A stretch of 5,046 bases of DNA from Calditrichota bacterium (GTDB lineage Bacteria > Calditrichota > Calditrichia > RBG-13-44-9 > J075): assembly GCA_003695285.1 (NCBI GenBank), contig RFIL01000546.1, forward strand, positions 1 to 5,046. The letters are read 5' to 3'. The notes under the pieces were generated by a model. It saw nothing but the letters and a program-made list of their open reading frames with translations. It did no database searches and was not told the origin of the DNA. The translations under genes were made by a program, and so were the position numbers. Below are positions 1 through 5,046 of this stretch, one piece after another (position 1 is the first letter of the stretch; each line of letters starts with the position of its first letter).

Positions 1-1398
1 ATCTATCGCACTTTAAGAAAGAAATACAAGGTCTTTTTATCTCTCAATGGACAATCCGCACTGGAAATTCTTAAGGATGAAGATATTGTTGTCATCCTGG
101 CTGATCAGCGAATGCCAGAAATGAATGGAGTTGAATTTTTCCGCAAAGCCATGGAGATAAAACCGGAGGTAGTGCGAATCCTCATTACCGGATATAGTGA
201 TATTGAGGCTACGATTAAAGCCATCAATGAGGCTAAGATTTTTTACTATATCCATAAACCATGGGAACCGGAAGAATTACAAATTATCGTAGAACGGGCA
301 GTAGAACAATATCGACTGAAACAGGAGAATGAGTGGCTTATTCAGGAATTGCAAAAGGCCAATGAACAACTCCGTACAGAAAATATTTTACTCCACCAGG
401 AAGTGGAACGGCAATACCGTTTTGATAACATTATTGGTACCAGCCCTGCAATGGAACAGGTCTTTACCTTGATGCGAAAAGTCATCCCAACTGATACCAC
501 CGTTCTCTTAATCGGAGAGACCGGAACCGGAAAGGAGCTGGTGGCTCGAGCCATTCATTACAATGGTCCCCGAAAGGATAAATTATTCGTCGCCCAGAAC
601 TGTGGAGCATTACCCGACACCTTACTGGAAAGTGAACTCTTTGGTCATGTCAAGGGTGCATTTACCGGGGCAACCTCTGACAAGAAGGGTCTATTTGAAA
701 TAGCCAATGGTGGAACCATTTTTCTCGATGAAATTGCGGATACTTCTCCTGCCATGCAGCAAAGATTACTCAGAGTACTTCAGGAAGGGGAAATCCATCC
801 TCTGGGATCAGAAAAGACAATCCACGTAGATGTCCGAATTATCTCAGCCACCAATCGCAGCCTGGAAGATGCTATTCGTGAAGGTAAATTTCGAGAGGAT
901 TTGTATTATCGGCTCAGTGTGTTTCCAATTCATCTTCCCCCTTTACGAGAACGGCGGGAAGATATTCCATTACTGGTAGATTTTTTCTTACACAAATATA
1001 TGCACAAGATGGGTAAACAAAACATCAGGATCTCTCCTGATGCACTGTCCACATTAATGGCAGCGGAACTACCCGGCAATGTGAGACAACTGGAAAACTT
1101 GATTGAAAGAGCTGTCACCTTATGTGATGATAATACCACTATTACCCCTGAGCATCTGGAGATTAAACCTCCCATTTCCCTGTCAACTTCACACAAAATT
1201 TTTACCACCGGGAATCACACCAATCGTTCTCTTCGGGATATCATCACCTCCATGGAAAAATTTTACATTGCTCAAGCATTGGAAGAAACAGGTGGAAATA
1301 TTACCAAAGTAGCTAAAATGTTGGGATTAAGTCGATTAGGGCTACATAAAAAATTACAACGGTATCAAATAAATCCGGCGGACTATAAACAAAGTTAA
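1..1398 (+). CDS. NtrC-family sigma-54-dependent response regulator (receiver, AAA+, Fis-type HTH), 5' partial
   Basis: The gene is open from the first base in frame 1 and encodes 465 visible residues; the start lies outside the window. Roughly 15-25 residues of the receiver, including its usual acidic pair, are missing. Visible order: receiver domain with phospho-acceptor Asp35 in ADQRMPEMNG, conserved Thr63 in LITGYSD and Lys86 in IHKPW; a charged helical, probably coiled-coil linker (about 100-140); then the AAA+ domain with Walker A GETGTGKE (172-179), the sigma-54 contact loop GAFTGA (219-224), Walker B GTIFLDE (238-244), the FREDLYYRL and LPPLRER arginine-containing motifs (297-318) and PGNVRQL (358-364). 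A Fis-type helix-turn-helix ends the protein (about 410-457, with GLSRLGLHKKLQRY). By family knowledge, a partner histidine kinase phosphorylates it, it oligomerises on upstream DNA and uses ATP hydrolysis to open sigma-54 promoters. All catalytic motifs are intact. The DQRMP receiver and KPW motif resemble HupR/HoxA-type regulators, but the target cannot be assigned from the protein alone. The envelope genes downstream are candidates. Confidence 0.96.
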   Translation: MYRTLRKKYKVFLSLNGQSALEILKDEDIVVILADQRMPEMNGVEFFRKAMEIKPEVVRILITGYSDIEATIKAINEAKIFYYIHKPWEPEELQIIVERAVEQYRLKQENEWLIQELQKANEQLRTENILLHQEVERQYRFDNIIGTSPAMEQVFTLMRKVIPTDTTVLLIGETGTGKELVARAIHYNGPRKDKLFVAQNCGALPDTLLESELFGHVKGAFTGATSDKKGLFEIANGGTIFLDEIADTSPAMQQRLLRVLQEGEIHPLGSEKTIHVDVRIISATNRSLEDAIREGKFREDLYYRLSVFPIHLPPLRERREDIPLLVDFFLHKYMHKMGKQNIRISPDALSTLMAAELPGNVRQLENLIERAVTLCDDNTTITPEHLEIKPPISLSTSHKIFTTGNHTNRSLRDIITSMEKFYIAQALEETGGNITKVAKMLGLSRLGLHKKLQRYQINPADYKQS

Positions 1399-1426
1399 CA
1401 CTTGCACGTAAACTTAGTTAACACTT
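1393..1426. repeat. Direct repeat AGTTAACACTT x2, candidate activator binding site
   Basis: AGTTAACACTT occurs exactly at 1393-1403 and again at 1416-1426, 23 bp start to start, close to two helical turns. Each copy contains the palindromic core GTTAAC. The first copy overlaps the stop codon of the response regulator. The pair lies about 120-155 bp upstream of the start predicted from the sigma-54-like element at 1521-1536, a typical distance for enhancer sites of NtrC-type activators. The repeat itself is seen directly; its role as a binding site is inferred. Confidence 0.5.
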
Positions 1427-1511
1427 TTTGATGCGGGAACGTAAAAGCGCTCCCTGACGTTTAAATATAAGTTGAAAAAGAACAACATGTTTGACGTTTT
1501 TAGATTTTTCA

Positions 1512-1554
1512 TTGGCTATTTGGTACTATATTTGATATAGTATAGAATAGCCAA
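1512..1554. repeat. 43-bp near-perfect palindrome (operator or 5'-UTR hairpin)
   Basis: The outer arms TTGGCTATT (1512-1520) and AATAGCCAA (1546-1554) and the inner arms TACTATAT (1524-1531) and ATATAGTA (1535-1542) are exact reverse complements sharing one centre at 1533, with a 3-base loop TTG. Only the three positions between the arms (1521-1523 against 1543-1545) break Watson-Crick symmetry, and two of those could form G-U pairs in RNA. The palindrome ends six bases before the ribosome binding site and covers all the best promoter-like hexamers. It is not a standard terminator because no T-run follows on either strand. It could be a dimeric regulator's operator or, if transcription begins upstream, an mRNA hairpin next to the start of translation. 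Confidence 0.88.
1520..1548 (+). promoter_or_regulatory. Candidate promoter for the lipoprotein/FadL operon (sigma factor ambiguous)
   Basis: Three readings overlap here. Sigma-54-like: TGGTAC (1521-1526), five bases, then TTGAT (1532-1536), which matches TGGCAC-N5-TTGCW except for T for C in the -24 box and A for the normally conserved -12 C; it would start transcription near 1547. Sigma-70-like: TTGGTA (1520-1525), 17 bases, TAGAAT (1543-1548), which would start near 1555. Bacteroidota-like: TATATTTG (1527-1534) matches the TAnnTTTG -7 consensus, but I see no good -33 partner at the right spacing. The position before the ribosome binding site supports a promoter; which sigma factor uses it is undecided. 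Confidence 0.4.
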
Positions 1555-1560
1555 AAGAAG

Positions 1561-1566
1561 GGAAGG
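1561..1566 (+). promoter_or_regulatory. Ribosome binding site of the lipoprotein gene
   Basis: GGAAGG lies seven bases before the ATG at 1574. It is a good Shine-Dalgarno match and fixes that start, which is also where the lipoprotein signal peptide begins. Confidence 0.8.
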
Positions 1567-1573
1567 TGAAATT

Positions 1574-2941
1574 ATGAAACCGTTAAAAATTATTGGCATC
1601 ATCGTTCTTGTCTTAGCATCATTGATGCTTTTTCAAGGGTGTTATACGCAGCTAAAAACTGCGGAGGCTGCACCGGCAGTCGTTTCCGACGACTACAGGA
1701 CTGACCAGCAGGAGGAATATACCACCTACGATGATCAAAGTTGGGATGATGACCGGGCCTATACGGCTACAGAATCAGATACCGTATATTATTATGATGA
1801 GGATGAAGATGGTAGAACCATCATCAATAACTACTACTATTATGATGATGATTTTCCAGAGCCGGTCTATTATTATCCTTATAGTTCCGCCAGCATCCAT
1901 TTAGTGTTCGGTGATCCCTTCTGGTATGATTACCCTGTTTATCGCTGGAGAGCCCGATTGTATTATGATTTTGTCTTTGTTCCGGATTATTACTTCTGGG
2001 ATTACTACTGCTGGTACCCCACTATTTACTATCCTCCGGTGGTGATCTGGAATCCTTATTATCCGCCTTTTGTCGGAATCTATCCACCTTATTGGGGGCC
2101 GGTTTATTATTATCCGAAACGCCATTATGATGATGGATTTGAATATGGTCGACGCGATTGGGGCCGTCGGGATGGTAATATTGCGACCACCCGACCGGGG
2201 ATCCATCGGGATGGCAGTCAAGGTGGAAATGGTGGTCGTGGATATAATGATAATAACAGCAGAGGTAGAACAGTAACCCGACCTGCAGTTGCACAAAGAC
2301 AGCGAAAATCCATAGACAATGACAGTCACCGATCAAAGCGACGGGATATCAAACGGAACAGCACGCCAGTCAGGGAGAGAGAAAGAATTATCAGCACTGG
2401 CAGAGATGTGAATCGCCGTGAGGGCAAAGAGAAAAAGATTATTCGCAAACAACCCCGAAAACATTACCGAAGTTTTGTTCGGGATGAAAAACGAAAAACC
2501 AAAAAAAGAAATCCTGTTCTTACCAACCAACCGGTCAAACGTCAGCGGAAAGTTGAAGAAAGCAAATCTGATAATTCAGGTAAGAAGGGAACCATCCGGA
2601 AACGGAGCTCCACTAAGAGTAAAGAACGTTCGGTGACCACGAAAAAGTCAAAAACAAAGTCCGGGGAAATCCGAAAATCCAGGAGCAAAGAATCAAAATC
2701 AGACTATAGGAGAGGGTCAAAGAAATCTTCATCCAAGAAGAAGAGTTATCGCAGTGAGAAGAAATCTTCCTCTCGCAGTTCTGGCAAAAGTTCTTATCGT
2801 TCCTCTCGTTCATCCCGTTCCTCTTCTCGCAGTTCGGGAACTATTCGTAGTTCGGGTCGCTCCGGCTCTATTCGAAGCAGTGGAACTACCGGACGTTCTT
2901 CCAGCTCCCATGGTAGCAGAGGTTCTTCCAGAAGACGATAA
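1574..2941 (+). CDS. Predicted lipoprotein with acidic Tyr-rich N-half and basic Arg/Ser/Lys-rich C-half, unknown function
   Basis: The protein has 455 residues; the start is set by GGAAGG and the signal peptide. Residues 1-22 are a lipoprotein-type signal (MKPLK, a hydrophobic core, then FQGC) with lipidation predicted at Cys23; Tyr at +2 is not an inner-membrane retention Asp by the E. coli rule. Residues about 39-95 are acidic (runs such as DEDEDG and YYYYDDD). Residues 97-190 are extremely aromatic, with repeated YY, PYY and PFW motifs and a second Cys at 146; about 35 of residues 41-190 are Tyr. From about 191 the protein becomes Gly/Asn/Arg-rich, then strongly basic, and ends in a Ser/Arg tail with four RSSG motifs (401-437) and SSRRR. 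I recognise no catalytic motif and no named family. The aromatic segment may form a small beta-rich domain or a surface-associating patch, and the tail is probably disordered and could bind polyanions such as LPS, nucleic acid or peptidoglycan; both ideas are inference. It lies 47 bp upstream of a FadL-like barrel gene in a probable operon. Confidence 0.85.
   Translation: MKPLKIIGIIVLVLASLMLFQGCYTQLKTAEAAPAVVSDDYRTDQQEEYTTYDDQSWDDDRAYTATESDTVYYYDEDEDGRTIINNYYYYDDDFPEPVYYYPYSSASIHLVFGDPFWYDYPVYRWRARLYYDFVFVPDYYFWDYYCWYPTIYYPPVVIWNPYYPPFVGIYPPYWGPVYYYPKRHYDDGFEYGRRDWGRRDGNIATTRPGIHRDGSQGGNGGRGYNDNNSRGRTVTRPAVAQRQRKSIDNDSHRSKRRDIKRNSTPVRERERIISTGRDVNRREGKEKKIIRKQPRKHYRSFVRDEKRKTKKRNPVLTNQPVKRQRKVEESKSDNSGKKGTIRKRSSTKSKERSVTTKKSKTKSGEIRKSRSKESKSDYRRGSKKSSSKKKSYRSEKKSSSRSSGKSSYRSSRSSRSSSRSSGTIRSSGRSGSIRSSGTTGRSSSSHGSRGSSRRR
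2741..2938 (+). repeat. Low-complexity Ser/Arg coding tail (RSSG repeats)
   Basis: The last 66 codons of the lipoprotein encode mostly Ser, Arg, Lys and Gly. RSSG recurs at residues 401-404, 419-422, 425-428 and 434-437, and the unit G(T/S)IRSSG occurs twice (422-428 and 431-437). At the DNA level the copies are related but not identical (for example cgcagttctgg and cgcagttcggg), with mixed Ser and Arg codons. This suggests an old expansion maintained at protein level rather than a fresh slippage tract. Confidence 0.75.
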
Positions 2942-2978
2942 TGGATGGAATGTCAGTTCTCAGGAATAAAAGGTAGAT

Positions 2979-2983
2979 AGAGG
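2979..2983 (+). promoter_or_regulatory. Ribosome binding site of the FadL-like gene
   Basis: AGAGG lies five bases before the ATG at 2989. It supports independent translation initiation within a bicistronic message. The 47-bp gap after the lipoprotein stop shows no terminator and no clear promoter. Confidence 0.75.
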
Positions 2984-2988
2984 TAATC

Positions 2989-4359
2989 ATGAAAAGAATT
3001 TATGGATATATCATAACCTTTGTGGTGGTAATGCTATTAACGTTACCCGCATTTTCCCAGAACGCCTTTGATGCCATTCGCATTGTTCAGGGTGAGATGG
3101 GCTTCGGGAGTCGGGCCCTGGGTATGGGAGGGGCATATACAGGCCTGTCGAATGATTATTCGGCAATTTACTGGAACCCTGCGGGGTTGGCTGATCTAAA
3201 AAGGACTGAGTTTTTTGGGGAGATATCCCACTTGAATTTTAACAACACCGCCACATTTGCCAGCCAGGTGACGGAAGGGGATCAAAATTACACCCGGATT
3301 CGCTCCCTGGGGTTTGCATTTCCCCTCCCTACTGTCAGAGGCAGTTTTGTACTGGCCTTTGGATACAATCGGGTAAAAGATTTTGACCAGAACATGTTAT
3401 TTTCCGGATTTAACACCCGTAGTAACGGTTTGACCTTTACCATCAATGATCAAGATTATCTATTCGACAAAGATGTGTACCAATCCGAAGAAATTTCTGA
3501 TGAAGGTGGGTTAAATCAATGGTCTCTGGGGGCCGGGATTGCCCTTTCACCCAACTTTACCGCAGGTGTTACCGCCATGGTGTGGAGTGGTGACAATGAA
3601 TATAACTTCACCTTCTTTCAGGAGGACCGTAACAACCTGTACAATCAATTTCCGGCCGATTTCCAATCCTATTTATTGACGCGCAACCTGAATGTTGACT
3701 ACCGGGCCGTGGGATTAAAACTCGGGGGAATGTTTCATATCAGTAATGGGATGAAGATAGGGGCTGCCGTGGGACTTCCCACAACTTTTACCGTAAATGA
3801 AAAGTTTGTCGAAAGTGATCTTCTGGTTTTTGATGATGGCACAGAGGACCCGTTTGAATACCCTGCCGGCGAATTTGAATATAAAGTGAAGACCCCTCTT
3901 CATTTTGATGGAGGAGCTTCCTTTTCTAATGAGTTGATAACGCTTTCCGCTGCTTTTCGCTATCGGGATTGGAGTCAAACTAAATTTAAAGTGGGCGATA
4001 AATTCCTGGCCGATCCCGATTATGTGGCTCTGCTTGACGAAAACCGTCTGATTCGCCGAAACTATGAAGCAACTCTGGAATATCACCTTGGTGGCGAGAT
4101 ATTTCTCGAGGGTGCCAAAATGAAACTTCGGGGCGGATATGCTCTTCTTCCCTCCCCGCTTAAAAATGCCAGCAATGATTTTGACAGAAAATTTCTTACC
4201 GGCGGGATCAGTTTCTTGATCGATCAATATGTTACCCTGGATGTAGCCTATTTGAGAGGGAGCTGGAAACGAGAGACCGAAGATGAATTCACTCCGGGAG
4301 GAACATTGGAAGATATTTCCGTGAATAAATTTCTAATCGGGTTAACTTATCATTATTAG
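2989..4359 (+). CDS. FadL/OmpP1/TodX-like outer-membrane beta-barrel protein
   Basis: The protein has 456 residues and is complete. It begins with a Sec signal peptide (MKRIYGY, a hydrophobic core, cleavage predicted after AFS at 21-23, before Gln24). The mature N-terminus has the hallmark segment of OmpP1/FadL-type and related FCB barrels: GFGSRALGMGGAYTG (38-52), then NDYSAIYWNPAGLA (55-68) with the conserved NPA. The rest alternates polar and aromatic residues as in beta-strands, with recurring GLKLGGMF-, GGASF- and GGISF-type strands, and ends in FLIGLTYHY, a terminal aromatic typical of a BAM recognition strand. The length fits the family (about 400-460). Characterised relatives carry long-chain fatty acids or aromatic hydrocarbons across the outer membrane; the substrate here is unknown, and a PorV-like non-transport role cannot be excluded. 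It follows the Tyr-rich lipoprotein on the same strand and is closed by the terminator at 4385, so the two are probably one operon. Confidence 0.88.
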   Translation: MKRIYGYIITFVVVMLLTLPAFSQNAFDAIRIVQGEMGFGSRALGMGGAYTGLSNDYSAIYWNPAGLADLKRTEFFGEISHLNFNNTATFASQVTEGDQNYTRIRSLGFAFPLPTVRGSFVLAFGYNRVKDFDQNMLFSGFNTRSNGLTFTINDQDYLFDKDVYQSEEISDEGGLNQWSLGAGIALSPNFTAGVTAMVWSGDNEYNFTFFQEDRNNLYNQFPADFQSYLLTRNLNVDYRAVGLKLGGMFHISNGMKIGAAVGLPTTFTVNEKFVESDLLVFDDGTEDPFEYPAGEFEYKVKTPLHFDGGASFSNELITLSAAFRYRDWSQTKFKVGDKFLADPDYVALLDENRLIRRNYEATLEYHLGGEIFLEGAKMKLRGGYALLPSPLKNASNDFDRKFLTGGISFLIDQYVTLDVAYLRGSWKRETEDEFTPGGTLEDISVNKFLIGLTYHY

Positions 4360-4384
4360 TCAAAACGGAGATGTTTACCTTCCC

Positions 4385-4426
4385 TACCCCCACTTTTCTG
4401 TATCTTGAAAGGTGGGGGTATTTTTT
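4385..4426 (+). terminator. Strong rho-independent terminator of the lipoprotein/FadL operon
   Basis: A 14-bp stem, TACCCCCACTTTTC (4385-4398) with GAAAGGTGGGGGTA (4407-4420), has one G-U wobble and encloses an 8-base loop. Six T residues follow at 4421-4426. It starts 25 bases after the FadL-like stop codon. It is not obviously bidirectional: on the minus strand the stem is not followed by a T-tract, so it would not end the convergent ptrB transcript efficiently. Confidence 0.95.
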
Positions 4427-4502
4427 GTCCTCAACAATCATCCCCAAAAGATATCCACACCACCAGCATAATTCAACTTAACAGCGTAAAAGAAGAACAC
4501 TC

Positions 4503-5046
4503 CTAATCCTCAACCATTCCCAGGCACTTTAAAATAAAGGCATATTCAAAGGCAATATCCTTCAGGTAATCATAGCGCCCCGAAGCACCTCCGTGCCCTG
4601 CTCCCATATTCGTTTTTAAGAGCAACAAATTATCGTCCGTTTTTAAGGCTCGTAGCTTAGCGGTCCATTTGGCAGGTTCCCAGTATTGAACTCGCGGATC
4701 GTTCAATCCTGCGGTGATCAGCATGTTGGGGTAAGCTTTTCGTTCTACATTATCATAGGGAGAATAGGACTTGATATAAAAATAATATTCCTCCTGGTTG
4801 GGATTTCCCCACTCATCATATTCTATCACTGTCAATGGGATGGTTGGATCCAGCATCGTATTCAACACATCTACAAAAGGAACCTTTGCAATAACCACCT
4901 TAAAAAGATCAGGACGCATATTCACCACGGCACCCATAAGCAATCCACCAGCGCTCCCCCCGGCTATTACCAGGCGTTCCGGGCTGGTATATTTTTCCTT
5001 TATCAGGTATTCTGCACAGGCAATAAAATCCGTAAAGGTATTTTTC
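4503..5046 (-). CDS. ptrB: Oligopeptidase B (S9A prolyl oligopeptidase family), C-terminal catalytic part, 5' partial
   Basis: The minus-strand frame is open to the window edge and gives 180 residues, starting with KNTFTDFIACAEYL and ending GMVED before the TAG at 4503-4505. The reading frame continues upstream of any internal ATG or TTG, so this is a truncated gene rather than a small one. All three catalytic residues of the alpha/beta-hydrolase domain are present: Ser in GGSAGG (codon 4953-4955), Asp in GLNDPRVQYWEPAKW (codon 4698-4700) and His in AGHGG (codon 4593-4595). The segments KVPFVDVLNTMLD, EWGNP, KSYSPYDNV and LKTDDNLLLL match oligopeptidase B closely, as I remember the E. coli protein. 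The family is normally about 680-720 residues with an N-terminal beta-propeller that lies outside the window. The enzyme cleaves short peptides after Arg or Lys; most homologues are cytoplasmic. The gene is convergent with the envelope operon and has no evident functional link to it. No terminator is visible after its stop. Confidence 0.96.
   Translation of the reverse strand, partial: KNTFTDFIACAEYLIKEKYTSPERLVIAGGSAGGLLMGAVVNMRPDLFKVVIAKVPFVDVLNTMLDPTIPLTVIEYDEWGNPNQEEYYFYIKSYSPYDNVERKAYPNMLITAGLNDPRVQYWEPAKWTAKLRALKTDDNLLLLKTNMGAGHGGASGRYDYLKDIAFEYAFILKCLGMVED

Larger units (their letters stand above)
1399..1573. other. Intergenic region between the regulator and lipoprotein genes
   Basis: These 175 AT-rich bases hold no credible small gene. 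They contain the second copy and the tail of the first copy of the 11-bp direct repeat, four ACGT-core motifs (starting at 1406, 1439, 1457 and 1494), a 43-bp palindrome at 1512-1554 and a ribosome binding site. There is no convincing intrinsic terminator for the upstream regulator: short stems such as GGGA/TCCC (1435-1454) have no T-tract, and the large palindrome is followed by an A/G-rich run. Read-through from the regulator into the lipoprotein gene therefore remains possible. Confidence 0.6.

Noticed and set aside
1435..1461. Possible terminator after the response regulator (GGGA/TCCC and AACGT/ACGTT stems)
   Set aside because: The stems are only 4-5 bp, overlap each other and are followed by TTAAATATAA rather than a T-tract.
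1491..1520. TTGACG at 1491-1496 as the -35 box of a sigma-70 promoter
   Set aside because: The sequences 16-18 bases downstream (TGGCTA, GGCTAT, GCTATT) are poor -10 boxes; the candidates inside the palindrome fit better.
1901..2336. Long open frames on the minus strand opposite the lipoprotein's aromatic region
   Set aside because: They mirror the biased Tyr/Asp/Pro codons of the plus-strand gene (TAT, GAT and CCG read backwards give Ile/Ser/His-rich products). They have no ribosome binding site or recognisable motif, and the plus-strand frame has a clear signal peptide.
3715..4227. 170-codon minus-strand open frame within the FadL-like gene
   Set aside because: The product has no family features and lies wholly inside a well-supported gene with signal peptide, NPA motif and a C-terminal barrel strand.
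4427..4502. Terminator or small RNA after the ptrB stop
   Set aside because: I found no stem followed by a T-run on the minus strand and no open frame with a ribosome binding site; this stretch appears empty.
4503..4943. A short standalone peptidase gene starting at the TTG at 4943 or the ATG at 4937
   Set aside because: The frame continues upstream through the catalytic GGSAGG motif to the window edge, so the apparent start is internal to a full oligopeptidase B gene.

Overview
The window looks like ordinary chromosomal DNA, of moderate-to-low GC, from a Gram-negative (diderm) bacterium. The support is a predicted lipoprotein, an outer-membrane beta-barrel of the FadL/OmpP1 type and an NtrC-type sigma-54 activator. 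The flavour (Tyr/Trp-rich lipoprotein, OmpP1-like barrel starting with a GSRALGMGGAY-type motif, one TAnnTTTG promoter-like octamer) recalls the FCB superphylum or relatives such as Calditrichota, but that is a weak guess. I see no mobile element, CRISPR array, tRNA or rRNA.

Layout: (1) 1-1398, plus strand, 5'-truncated: a receiver / AAA+ sigma-54 activator / Fis-type HTH response regulator. (2) 1399-1573, a 175-bp intergenic region unusually dense in candidate regulatory structure: an 11-bp direct repeat 23 bp apart, four ACGT-core motifs, and a near-perfect 43-bp palindrome that contains overlapping promoter-like elements just before the next ribosome binding site. (3) 1574-2941, plus strand: a lipoprotein of unknown function with an acidic, tyrosine-rich N-terminal half and a strongly basic Arg/Ser/Lys-rich C-terminal half. 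(4) 2989-4359, plus strand: a FadL/OmpP1-like outer-membrane protein, 47 bp after the lipoprotein and probably co-transcribed with it. (5) A strong intrinsic terminator at 4385-4426. (6) 4503-5046, minus strand, 5'-truncated: the catalytic C-terminus of oligopeptidase B (PtrB), convergent with the rest.

How the genes may work together: the lipoprotein and the barrel form a likely two-gene envelope operon that ends at the terminator. The two-component activator sits directly upstream in the same orientation. A sigma-54-like -24/-12 element lies inside the palindrome, and paired 11-bp repeats lie about 120-155 bp upstream of its predicted start. This makes it plausible, though unproven, that the regulator drives the envelope operon. 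PtrB appears to be an unrelated housekeeping peptidase gene. The most noteworthy items are the lipoprotein with its bipartite charge and SR-like tail, and the structured intergenic region that controls it.
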